From Sordaria brevicollis (taxonomy: Eukaryota > Ascomycota > Sordariomycetes > Sordariales > Sordariaceae), in assembly GCA_033439795.1 (NCBI GenBank), contig JAUTDP010000011.1, positions 1 to 64,000 on the forward strand: a DNA stretch of 64,000 bases, written 5' to 3'. Below the pieces are notes generated by a model. It saw nothing but the letters and a program-made list of their open reading frames with translations. It did no database searches and was not told the origin of the DNA. The translations under genes were made by a program, and so were the position numbers. Each line of letters opens with the position of its first letter. The first letter of the stretch is position 1. Positions 33,723-45,770 of the stretch are shown here, piece by piece.

Positions 33723-36473
33723 AGGCGGTCTGGAAAGTACGTACCTAGCACAGTTTTTTTTCAATGTTCCTACTATACAAATCTACTACGCACTATCATC
33801 CCTATATAAATACACTATATTTTTTTTACTTTTATTATTTCTCAATTACAACCCGCCTACTTATAGCGTTATACCCATTACCTATTACTACCGCTACCGC
33901 TACTATATCGATTACGCGCTTTATAATAGCTATTACTAGTGGCGGTACTATTAATATTATTAATAATCCTTTTATTTTTAGCAATTTAAAAGAAAATATT
34001 ATTATAATCCCGGCTCCCGTCGCGCCCCCCCGTATTTACGACTGTAATAATTCCCCTAATATTGAAATTAAATAAAAAGACGAAGAGAATAATAAGGAGG
34101 AAAATAAAGAAGAGGAAAATTATTATTATTAATTTAAAGGGGAGGAATTCTTTAATAATATTAATAACGCACCCGTTAACTTATTTACTTTCTTTAATAC
34201 CCCTACCGAAATTAATAATTTTAAAGAATTATATAGTAAAGATTAAGAAAATTTTAACGCTCTTTTTAAAAACGTAAATATTATCGCTAAAAAACTTAAT
34301 TTTAATATTAATAAATAGCGTAATAATAATTATCGTAATAATATTATTTATAAGAAGGATATAATATATAATAAGGGTAAAGAATTCTTAAATTAAAGTA
34401 TTAGTAAATAATTAATAAAATCGTAGCGGAAAGGTTATAAGTAGAAAATTAAAGTAATCCTTCTTATTTAAATTAAGAAATAGATATTCGATATTTTTTA
34501 TTACGATTATATTTACGATTTCGACGTTAAGTACGCTACTTTCCTCCTAATTTACTATTGTATAGCCTGGAACGATAATATTATTATAAATATCTTACGG
34601 TTAATAAAGTAATTAAAAATTATATCGTTTAATATTATAGTTTCGATCCGAAAAAAATTCCTAAACGTTAAAATTAGGGCTAAAAACGTTATTAACGTTA
34701 TTATATACTATAAATCTATATTTACTAGTATTCTATTACCTATTTAATAATTTATTTAATACCTTACTACTACGCCTAATATTATTAGTAAATTCTATCG
34801 ATAAAGTAGCTTACCGATTAGTAAAATTGAGCGCGTCTTTTAGATATACGATTAGTATATTAATTAATAGAAAAAGAATTTAGAAATTTAATCGATAAAT
34901 TATACTTATAAGGTTAATAGATTTAATATACCTTTATTTTAAATTTATAGTATTATAATAATATATACGACCTTTAATATAGGGTATTATTTATTTAATA
35001 GCGAAAAGGAGGAATCCTTTACTTAGGTTCTTAACGTTATAAAATAAATCCTTACCGAATATAATATTATTAGATTATATACAATTATTACGGATTACGA
35101 TAAAGCTTTCAAACGTATATATATAATAATTTTTAATAATAATACCCAATATTAAATTTGCCTATAGTATATTATAAAGAATATTTCTTATAATATTAAA
35201 AAGAAGTAGGATAGGTCGTTCGATAGAATAGCCTTAAGTAATCGAAATAGTAATAGTAATTATCTTCCTAACGAAGACTTTAAGTACGATATTTAAAATA
35301 ACCCCGCTAATTATAATAATATCGCTCGTACTTTAGGCGTTAAATTTCTATTATTAAAATATCGTCGCTAATACTTCGCTAATATTCGTAATAATAAAGT
35401 AATTAAAGAAGTACTTAAACGTACTTTTAACGGTTTAAATTATAAATAGTTCGATAACGTAAATAATTTTCTATATACTTAAAATATTATAATATATACG
35501 GATATAAAAAAAGATTTTAATAACGAATAGAGTATATTTAAGCGTAAATTTATTAATTAATTAAATAAATAAAATAATAATTTTTAGTACTTTAGTAATT
35601 ATATAATTAATATTAAATTTTATAACGTTAATCGAATATTTAACGAAGGTTTATATATTAATATACTATTAATTTACTTATTTCTAAATAAAGAAGTATA
35701 GAAACTTTAATATACGCGTTACTTCCTATATAGAAGGCGCTTATAGCTTCTTTAAACGCTTATTTAAGAACCGATTTATCGATTTAAATACCCTACTATT
35801 TATTATTAATAAAACTTTCGCGAAGTTTTAATATAATTATAAAGTTATATACTAAGAATAAATATTTAAAAAAGTGAAGAAATATAATTATAATATTATA
35901 AGGAGATTATTATATTTCGTAGGGTTTATTAACTTCGATTTAATCGAGAAGCAACTCAATATTGTTATTTACGTAATTAAAAATAGGAAATTATAGCGGG
36001 GTTTATATATTAGACTTTACTGCCGTTAATTTGGTTTATTTTACTAATATTAATTTATATTTATATTTATAAATAAAGGTTTTATTACTTTAGCTATTAT
36101 TAATAAATATTAGTATTTTAAAGAAAAGGTATATTAATTATTTATATTATATATTATATATTAACTATATTAATTAATATTTAATTACCGTTTATTAAAT
36201 TCTTTACCCTTTATTATAAGGAAAATTTAGACCGAATATTTAATAGAAGACATTAAATTACCGAAATTTGTAATAGTATTCAATTACTCTTTAATAACGA
36301 CGACGATATATTCGATAATAATAACGGTATTAATTAAATATTACTTCTATTAATAAATAGCGCCTAACGTCGTAATACTTCAATTCGCTATAATCCTTTA
36401 TATAATATTCTACTTAAGAAGAAGGTTAAAATTATAGTAAAAATTAATAAAAAACCGATTATTATATAGTAAT

Positions 36474-36780
36474 TATTATAGGCCTAACTGTAACTGTATG
36501 TAATTGGCATATTGCTATTACGTATTTATATTCGTACAATAGTCGCTTCCTAAAACGTACTATTATATTCGGAATAATCCCGCCCGTACGGGATATTATA
36601 TTACTACTCACCGCTTACACGGTTAAGGTCATTTAACCGCGCGTAATTAGCGCGTTTCCATCGCGCCTTATAAAGGGCGGGCTTCCTACGTATACTTTCT
36701 TCCTTTTCCTCTTTCTTCTTTTATATAATTATATATATTTATATTTATTATTTACCTTTACGTTAACTATCCTTATAATA
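36474..36780 (+). repeat. Gypsy left LTR
   Basis: 307 bp with a TATAAAGGGCGGG promoter-like core followed by a pyrimidine-rich stretch. It differs from the right LTR mostly by C/T and G/A transitions and is the more heavily mutated copy. Confidence 0.93.
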
Positions 36781-38892
36781 GTTAATTACACTTTTAAAAT
36801 AATACGTTTACGCGTAATTTTATTTTATTTAAAAATAAATCGCTTATTTCCCGTTCGCCGTATACGAACCGTCGAATTAGCGTATTTCCTTTATTATTAA
36901 ATCCTTTTATTTAATTAAATAAAGGAAAGTTTTTATATTTAATAAATAAAAAGATTTATAATAATTAAATAATTTTAATTATATTATTTTTTATATTTTA
37001 TAATAATAATAGCAATTTTATAATTTTCTCTTTTAATAATACGTCGAATATTTTCTTTAACGTTCCGGCTTTTAATATTAATTTTATTAATCCTAATAAC
37101 GCTATTATTTTAGAAATTTTATATAATATTACTAATAATAATAATAATTTAATTTCCGATATTAATATCGTTTACGCCGCCTTCTACGAATTTACTTTCG
37201 ACGAAGATATTAAGGAGATTTTCGTAGATTTTAATAATAATAAAGAATTTTATTTTATTCTTTACGATTATTTCGATTACGTTTCTTTAATTATTAGAAA
37301 AATTATTTTTATACTTATTATTTAATTATTCGGCCGCGTTTATTAGCGCTTTCGCGACGATTACGTATTTATTTACAACCGGAATAATAATTTTATTAAT
37401 TAATTCGATATAATTTTTATCAATTTTAAAAACTTTTAAACGTTATACGCCGTTTTTTAAAAGGAATATTCCAATTTTAAAATTTAATATAATAAATTTA
37501 ATATTTAAACCGTTATTATATTTTTTAATTTTAGTAACTTTAACCCCGCTATTCCGAGAATTAATAATATTTATAAATAAACGGTCGCCGACCCTTCCGT
37601 TTTTATTAATTTCGAAAAAGATTCCGTTAAATATATTCGTATTTTCCATTTTTAACGTATAATTATTTAGACCTAATAGATTTATAATTTAATATTATTT
37701 TAAGACGAATATTAGAAGATTTTACGTATAGTTATATTATTCGGCCCCGATTTTAAATCCAGTATTAACAATTTTATTAAGATTATTATAATTAAAAATA
37801 ATAAAGACGTTTAAAAATAGAAAATAGGCATTGAACTTATATAATATTTAATTAAACGTTTCGAAATAATTAATATTAAGTAGGATATTTAATATCGTTT
37901 AATTGAATATTATTAATTTAATAAGAATTTTACTAATTTCGAAATAAAATTAACGTTTTTAATAATTATTTATAATTTAATTAAAATTTAAAAGGTTAAA
38001 TATTTAAGGAATAAATTCTTTAAATATATTTATAACGTTAATACTTATTATAAGCCCCTTACTAATAATATTTGGGATAAATAATTAGAAATATATTATA
38101 AAATTATTTATATTTAGGACGATGCCGATTACTACGCTTCTATAATTTATAATATCCTTAATAACGCTCTTAATAATAACGTTAATACTAATTCCGGTAG
38201 TAATTTTAATTCTATTATTAATAATTCTAATTCCATTTCTAACCCTAATAATTATACTATTAATTAGGGCGGTAATAAAATAGATTTCGACGCTATTAAC
38301 TTTATTAATATTATTTACTTTAATATATTAAATTAATATATACGTAATAGCTTTTATTATCGTTGCGGCTAATTTAATTATTTAATTAAAAATTACTTTC
38401 GTTCCGTTAATTATAGTCTTTAAAGCTTTATTAATAAGAATAATTATTATAATAATAATTATAATCGTAATAAGAATAATAATAATAGTAATAATAATAC
38501 TATTAACGTTTATAGCGTTAATACCCCCGCTATTAACCCGGTTTCTACTCTAACTATTAATCCGGTTCCCGCTTAACCCGCCGAATAAATTATTAACGGC
38601 GAATATTATAATAATTAAGGAAATGCCTAATTTTTATATATAATTGCGTATAAAGACCCGAATTAATATTATTAAAGAAATAAATTTTAAATTATAAATT
38701 AAAGGATTTGGAGGAAATACGAATTTAATTTTTAAATAATTTTATATTTTTAAATTTAATATTCTTATTATTTTATATATATACTAGATTATATAAAGAT
38801 TATTATATTATTTTAATAAATAATAATTATTTTATTTACGCTTTTTTAAATTCTTTATTTATAAAAAAAAATAACCTCTTACGTTTTAAACT

Positions 38893-39431
38893 TATCACGG
38901 CGCACTAGGACATATAACGCCTAGGCTAAATAACCTACAAAAGATGGTAAAGTTCCGATTAATAACGGAACTTAGAATGTATGCTTATATAGCCGTGCCC
39001 AATAGGTCTAAGCCTTCCCGGAGGAACCTATAATATTACCTTCCTTCAAAATCCCGCTCTCGGGCGAGCTTCCGCGGCTCGGAGGGAGGAAAGGTCCCTG
39101 GGGCGGTCCCTGGGTCTATATAACGCTACTTAAAAGCTTCGCTTTCGAATGCTTAAAAACGGTCGATATTATTTTTCGCTTCGACGGCGGCTCTTTAGTA
39201 CGATTTACTATATTGCCTAAAACCGTCCCGAAAATAATACTACGGAGAATTGAACCCTCGAGCGCGGTACCCTTTAATCGGAACCTAATATTATAGTGCA
39301 CTAGGGCATACAACGCCTAGGTTAAACAACCTATAAAAGATAATAAGGTTCCGATTAATAACGGAACTTAGAATATATATTTATATAACCGTACCTAGTA
39401 AGTCTAAACCTTCCCGGAGGAACCTATGATA
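38893..39431 (-). mobile_element. Miniature LTR element A (TRIM-like), 539 bp
   Basis: Direct terminal repeats of 143 bp (38893-39035 and 39289-39431) begin TATCACGG or TATTATAG and end ATAATA or ATGATA. The element is flanked by the perfect 5-bp duplication AAACT (38888-38892, 39432-39436). The 253-bp interior has no coding capacity. On the minus strand a purine tract GAAGGAAGGTAA abuts the downstream repeat, which sets the orientation. Near the other end the minus strand has GGGTTCAATTC, like a tRNA T-arm or Pol III B box. It is inserted in the gypsy element between gag and pol. The size and structure fit terminal-repeat retrotransposons in miniature, which need another element's enzymes to move. 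Confidence 0.88.
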
Positions 39432-40443
39432 AAACTTTTATAATTAAAAAAATTAGTCTTTATTAATAGAATTATTAAAAATATTATTTTTAATGGAATT
39501 TATACCCAATTCTATATTAATCTTTATACGGAGATTATTATTTTTTTCGTTTATAATATTTTTAAAAATTATTCTATTATTTTCGGCTTTTTATAAATAT
39601 AATATTATCGATTTAAAATTAATTATAATAATTATACTATCCGTTTTACTTAATACTATAGTTATTATTTCCTTTTAAATTTTTCTAATAAATAAATTAT
39701 TATATTTAAAAATTTTATTAATTATATTACAATAATAATTATTCGCCTACTATTATAATTAAATATTTTAATTTTAACCCCGCCGCCGCTTCCGCTCTTT
39801 AAATCCTTTAGGATAGTTTTACGACCGGAGTCCGCTTTTTAAATTACCCCGCGAATAATATTAATTTCTAAACTATTACCCTCCTCCTTAATTTTTAAAA
39901 ATAAATTTACCCTAATTCCCTTTCCGATTTTTAAGGTCGAATAATACGATAATTCTCTATATTATATTAATAACCCTATAAAAACTTTAATCGTTAATCG
40001 AATTAGAATTAAAATATAGGGAATTTCTAATATAGCCGCCCTTTTCGTTAAAATTAAAAACCCTACGGTTTATAAATTATATATTCGCTTAAATAGCCGC
40101 CGTATTTTTATTAAAACGGTATACCCGATATAATTATAATATTTTATACGTATTAATAATATATTTAATACGGCTAATATTAAAGAATTTAATATTATTA
40201 CGTTTAATTATATATACGAGAAATAGAATTTTAAACCCCTAATTACTAATTACGTTATATTAAAACGGTTATTTATAATTTCGGAATTAATAGACGTTAA
40301 AGAATTTATAAAAAATATAATAAATAATATTATAAATAGTAAAGGAGAGTAGTATAAATACCTTTTATTACCGTTTATTTATTTATTTATCGATACGATA
40401 GCCGGTAATACTAATTCTAATAAGGATAAGGAAGCCGTTATTT

Positions 40444-40979
40444 TATAATAAAACTAGGGTGTATATATTAGTTCGGCCAAACTTATAAAAAATAGGACGA
40501 TATTCGCTTGCCAACGAATATCGGAATATACTACTATATACCCGGAATAATTCTATAACACTACCTTCCTCTTCCCTAAGAGGTTCTACGAAAGAAAGGC
40601 GACTAACCCACGGCCGTAAGGTTTGGAATAGGATTAATTCTATATATAGCATTACCCGAAAGGCGGACGTATCTCCCTTTCTAACGGATTTAATTAAACC
40701 GGGCTTCGGTACTTGCGGTTGCATTTATTCTTCCTAGCGACCGGACTAAGGTTATTCTCGGGAACCTTAAAGGTATTGCTCGGGGACGACGGTCGTAACT
40801 AAGAAAAACCCGCCCTCGATACCGCGGCCGGGAATCGAACCCGCCGTAGTAAGCGAACATATTATAACAAGACTAGGGTGTATATATTAACTCGGCTAAA
40901 CTTATAAAAGATAGGACGATATTCGCTTACTAACGAATATCGGAATGTACTACTATATACCCGGAATAATCTTATAATA
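40444..40979 (-). mobile_element. Miniature LTR element B (TRIM-like), 536 bp
   Basis: Direct terminal repeats of 117 bp (40444-40560 and 40863-40979) start TATAATA or TATAACA. They are flanked by the perfect 5-bp duplication TATTT (40439-40443, 40980-40984). The 302-bp interior is non-coding. On the minus strand a purine tract (GGGAAGAGGAAGGTAG) abuts the downstream repeat, and GCGGGTTCGATTCCCG, a strong tRNA T-arm/B-box match, lies about 20 bp inside the other repeat. The terminal repeats share a layout with element A: a hairpin, then TCTTTTATAAG or TCTTTTATAGG, then CCCTAGT. This suggests sister families. It is inserted in the gypsy pol region. Confidence 0.88.
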
Positions 40980-43900
40980 TATTTTAATAAGAATATTAAA
41001 TTTAATAAGGGATTTTAGCCGGGATATTCTTATATATAAAAAGGTCTTTAAATAAATTTACGTTATTAAAATTATTAAGGAAGATATAAAGATTTTTTTA
41101 AAGAAAAACGATAAATTTACTAAATCCGACGACGAAATTAAAATTAAAGTCTTAATTAAATATTATAAAAATATTAAAGCTTTTTTTCCCCATTTAATAA
41201 AAGAAATCCTATTATATTACGTTTATAATTATAAAATCGAATTATTATTAAAATAGTAATTATTTAATATAAAATTCCGATATATTACGTTTATCGAGGC
41301 GGTTATAATTAAAAAATAGATTAATATTAATCTCTAGAAGAAATTTATTTAGCCCTCCTAATCTATTATTATAGCCCTTATCTTCCTCATTAGGAAATTT
41401 AGTAACGGAGTCCGTATTTACGTCGATTATTACAATATTAATAACGTTATTATAAAATCCCGCTACCTATTACTATTAATTAAAGAAATATTCGATATTA
41501 TTTATAAAATAAAAATTTTTATTAAATTCGACGTTATTATTACGTTTAATTATATTCGAATTAAAGAGGGATACAAATAATTTATAGCGTTTATTACCCG
41601 TTTCGGCCTTTTCGAATTAATAATTTACCCATTCGGTCTATAAAGCGTATTAAGGACGTTTTAAAATTATATTAATAATATATTTTATAATATTTTGGAC
41701 GTTTATATTACTATTTATTTAGACGATATTTTAATATATTCTAATAATAAAAAAGATTACGTCCGTTATATTACGGAAATTTTAAACCGTATAATTAAAG
41801 TAGGCCTTTAATTCGATATCGATAAATACGAATTTTATATTACCCGTACGAAATATTTGGGTTTAATTATTATTCCCGGTAATTTCGAAATAAACCCCGA
41901 AAAGGTTATTATAATTATTATTTAAAAGGCCCTAAATTCTAAACGTTCCTTCCAATATTTCTTAAATTTTATAAACTTTTACTAACGATTTATTAAATAC
42001 TTTTCTATTATTATAGGATTATTATACGAATTTACGAAAAAAAATATAAATAAAATAATATAAATATAAATTAAATAATATTAGAAGTCGTTTAACGCCT
42101 TTAAGAAAATATTTACTACGGGTTTTATTCTACGAATTTATAATTGGTCTAAATAAATAATTATCGAAATTAATATTTTTAATTAAGTATACGGTAGTAT
42201 TTTCTCGCAATATAACGACGAAAGTATTTTACGCCTAATTATTTATTTTAATTAACGATATATAATAGTTAAAAATAATTATAATATTTATAATAAGGAA
42301 TTATTCGCTATTATTAAAATATTAGAAGAATAGAAGCTAGAATTCGAAGGCGCGTAATAACCTTTCGAAATATTAACGGATTATAAAATTTTAAAAACGT
42401 TTACCGTTAATAAATAATTTTTTCTTCGGTATATATAATAATTCTAATTTTTATTATAATTTAACTTTACGATTAAATATCGACCAGATTCCTTCTAAAT
42501 CCGATTTAACGCCCTTAGCCGTAAATTAAAGGATATTTTTTACAAAGGAAATAAATACTTATTCGCTTATAATAAAATACTTTTCGATTAAAATATATTC
42601 GTTAATAGGGTTTAGGTACTAAACGATATAAAAATAGAAGCGAATTCCGAAATTAATATAAATATATATTATCTTTATAATTTAGAGGTCTTTAATAAGA
42701 AATCTATAAATAATTTTATTACCGAATTTTATAAGAAATTTATTTTCTTCGTAGATTTTTTAACCTACTTTTAGGATTCCGAACACTATACTTAGTTTAA
42801 AGAAGTACGAAAATAAATAATGAGGATTGCGTTTATAAAATACCGAATAGTATAAGGGCGAATCTATTATTATAGCGCTATTATTATTAATTTAAAAGAT
42901 ATAAAATTGCAATTTTAATTAATTTACCGTATTTATAACGCCCCCTTTACTAATTATCTAAATCGCGAGAAAATTTTCTATTTATTATTTTAATCGTATT
43001 TTTAATTAGGAATATATTAATCGGTTTATATTTATTATAAAATATATTTTTAATACGCTAAAATTAAGCCGTTACGCTATTCCCCCTATAAATTATTAAA
43101 ATTATTAGGCGTCCTTTTTATTATTTAAAAGGAAATTTTTATCGATTATATTACCCCTTTTACTTTATATTTACACCGTAGCTAAGAATTTAAATACGTT
43201 ATTATAGTAATTAATTATTTTATTAAAATATACTATTATATCCTTTACGAAATTTTTACTATTAAAGAATTAACCGAACGTTTTATCGAACGGGTATATA
43301 ATTTATATAGCCTCCCCGATTTTATTATTTCCAACCGTAGTACCTAATTTATTTCGATATTTTAACGTATTTTAATAATACGGTTAAAAATTATATTAAA
43401 ATTATTTTCCGCTTTTTACTTAATAATAAATAATTAAACCGAATATATTAATATAAAAATAGAATAATATTTAAAGATATATATTATTTAAATATAAGAT
43501 AATTAAATCGATTAATTACTATTCGTAAAATTCGCTAATAATAACTAAATTTCCAAAATAATTAACATTTCCCCCTTCTTTATTAATTATAGGTTTAATT
43601 CCTATATAGGCATCGAATTAACGGTACTTTATCCCTTTAAAATTTTGGTAATATAATAGAAAGAATATTTTAAAATTTATAAAGTCGTTAATTATTTTAA
43701 AGAAATATTCGATTATATTATAACGAACGTTTAAAAAATTTAATAACGTTATAAGGAGAATACTAATATTCGACGGTTAAACGTTCTAATATATAAACTA
43801 GGAGACTGGGTTTTATTCGATACTATTAATTTTAATTCCGGCTACCCTTATACTAAATTAATACTACTTTTTAAAAGACTTTTTACAATTACTAGTACCG

Positions 43901-44509
43901 GTATTTATATTATTACGTTTAAATTCCCTAATAATATAAAATATAACTTTACCTTTTATATTAATAAAATTAAACGTTAATTGGATAATAGGTTATTAGG
44001 ATAATTATAATTAAATAAGGATATATAAACGAATTACGGTCGGATTTTAAAGCGTATTAATAATAATAAGGAATAAATTGAATAAAAATTTATTAAAATT
44101 AACAATTATAAGAAGGAGGGCCGTTTTTAAAAGTATTATATTATATAAATACTCCTTTACGCCCCCAATTAGTAATTAAAGAGTAACGTTTCGATATATT
44201 TAAAATATATATACCGATTCTACAAAGAAAATTTAAATACCTTAATACTATTATAATAATTCGAAAAAGAGAAGAAATAGAAAAAACGAAAAGTATAAGA
44301 AATTTAGGAAGCGGGAGGAATACGGGAGGATATAATTACGGCGCCGGAAGAGGCTTTAGAAATAGAGACGGAAATATAATAAAAGGAATATAATAAGAGG
44401 AGGAAATTATTATATTTAAAAATAGTAGCTATAAAGACTTTTTTAATAAGGATTTCGATTATTTTATATAATAATAATTAATTATATAATTTTTTTTAAG
44501 GGAAGGTAA

Positions 44510-44816
44510 TATTATAAGCCTAATTGTAATTATATATAATTAATATATTACTATTATATGCTTATATTCGTATAGTAATCGTTTCTTAAAACGTATTATT
44601 ATATTCGGGATAGTCTTGCCCGTACGGGATATTACGTTATTATTTACCGCCTATACGGTTAGGGTTATTTGACTGCGCGTAATTAGCGCGTTCCCGTCGC
44701 GCCCTATAAAGGGCGGGCCTCCTACGTATACTTTCTTCCTTTTCCTCTTTCTTCCTCTATGCAATTATATATATTTATATCTACCACCTACCCTTGCGTT
44801 AACTGTCCCTATAATA
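44510..44816 (+). repeat. Gypsy right LTR
   Basis: Same length as the left LTR. It retains more C and G (for example GGGCGGGCCTCCTACG and ACCACCTACCC), so the two copies were hit by RIP unequally. Confidence 0.93.
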
Positions 44817-45333
44817 GTAATTATAAGAAATATAAAAAATAATAATAATATAATAGGAGGAGTATAGGATAGTAATAATTTTATTTATATAAATTATTTA
44901 CGGCGGTAATAGTAATTATAATAATATTATTAATATTATACCTTTAAATATTATATTTATAATTATATTTATAATTAATATTATACTTAATACTATACCC
45001 CCCCTAGTAATATATTTATACCTCCTCCTAATAATACTCCTAGCGCTAAGTAGGTGGCTAAGTAAAAGTAGTCGAAGGCTACTAAGTATAGTAAATAAAT
45101 TATCCGATTTTAATATTCCGCTAGCATTTATTATTATTATTTATAATATTATAAACCTTCTATAAAATTTCGTAATATATAGTCTTACTGTGAATGTGTA
45201 GCTTTATATACTATACGGTACGTACCCTGGGCGTATGCGCATAGTTATTAAAATGTAGTATAATGTTTCTTAAAAATGTTCATATAGTGCGGATTTGTAT
45301 GGGCACTAACATGGCAGAAAAACTAGATGCTAG

Positions 45334-45393
45334 TCTAAAAGCGGTTAGAAACCGTCATTATATCGAGGGTAGGCCGTCATTTTAGCTGTAGCG
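45334..45393 (-). repeat. MULE terminal inverted repeat, right
   Basis: Inverted partner of 33663-33722, ending in TTTTAGCTGTAGCG. The copy next to GTTGACAG keeps the unmutated form at the two differing positions. Confidence 0.9.
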
Positions 45394-45770
45394 GTTGACA
45401 GACAGTCAACCGGTAGCCGGGCATCTGTTTAGCTTTGATACATGGTTAAACAAAGCGCGTTAACAATAGGTTCACCGGTTGGGTAGCAGCCATCATTATC
45501 AATCAAGAGGCTCTAAGTAGGAAGAATCCACTTCAGTACCCTCCCCGAGAGGTGTTCCATATCCTCTGATACAGTTGATCTCTCGACGCTGTGCACGACA
45601 CCTGCAATCTTAACAGAAGGAGGTACGGCCAAGAACCAAATGTAATCAAGCTTTGCACCCGGCTCTCGCAGAGGTACAAGACCGCGTTTCTTCTCGGACA
45701 TTAACACCGTACTAGACCAACGTATTTGCAGGATTGGCCAAATGGATTCCTTGCACAACCCACACGCGGT
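45394..45770 (-). pseudogene. HET pseudogene, middle fragment
   Basis: Directly after the hAT boundary the minus strand reads RVWVVQGIHLANPANTLV, a stop (TAG), then YGVNV, which continues the HET block RVWVVQEI that the hAT interrupted. The stop fits CAG-to-TAG. A later part reads YPTGEPIVNALCLTMYQ, similar to the region after the HET domain. It is bounded by the MULE (8-bp duplication at 45394) and the hAT (duplication CACGCGGT at 45763-45770). Base composition is normal, so it was hit by only a few RIP-type changes. Confidence 0.7.

Larger units (their letters stand above)
36474..44816 (+). mobile_element. RIP-degraded Ty3/gypsy LTR retrotransposon
   Basis: Two 307-bp direct repeats (36474-36780 and 44510-44816) begin TATTATA and end ATAATA (from TG...CA ends). 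They are flanked by a perfect 5-bp target duplication GTAAT (36469-36473, 44817-44821). A purine tract, AAGGGAAGG, precedes the right LTR. Fragments in gypsy order survive on the plus strand: a zinc-knuckle remnant near 38345-38400, reverse transcriptase near 41520-41780 (KFD, FGLFE, YLDDILIYS), RNase H near 42155-42420 (KELFAI, LTDYK) and integrase near 43260-43370 (ERFIERVYNLYSLPDFIIS). Stops are abundant. Two miniature LTR elements are inserted at 38893 and 40444. It sits inside the MULE body. Confidence 0.93.
33663..45393. mobile_element. RIP-degraded Mutator-like (MULE) DNA transposon hosting nested insertions
   Basis: Terminal inverted repeats of 60 bp (33663-33722 and 45334-45393) differ at only two positions. 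They are flanked by GTTAACAG on the left (33655-33662) and GTTGACAG on the right (45394-45401), an 8-bp target duplication with one transition. Without the internal retrotransposon the element would be about 3.4 kb. The plus strand near 35090-35190 still reads ITDYDKAFKR and, after an in-frame TAA, ICL*YIIKN, matching the D-K-A and C-L-W-H-I-x-K-N region of MULE transposases. All coding capacity is destroyed by C-to-T changes. The ends, duplication and fragments are seen directly; the family assignment is inference from those fragments. Confidence 0.8.

Noticed and set aside
33663..33723. MULE inverted repeats read as a Tc1/pogo end with TA duplication (TA-CAGCTAAAA)
   Set aside because: The inverted identity extends beyond the TA to CGCTACAG, the 8-bp flanks GTTAACAG/GTTGACAG match better, and MULE transposase fragments lie inside.
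39116..39313. 65-codon minus-strand frame in miniature element A
   Set aside because: It spans the interior and terminal repeat of a non-coding element and does not resemble a retroelement protein.
40443..40724. 93-codon minus-strand frame in miniature element B
   Set aside because: It starts in the interior and runs through the terminal repeat; no retroviral-type motif, so probably chance.
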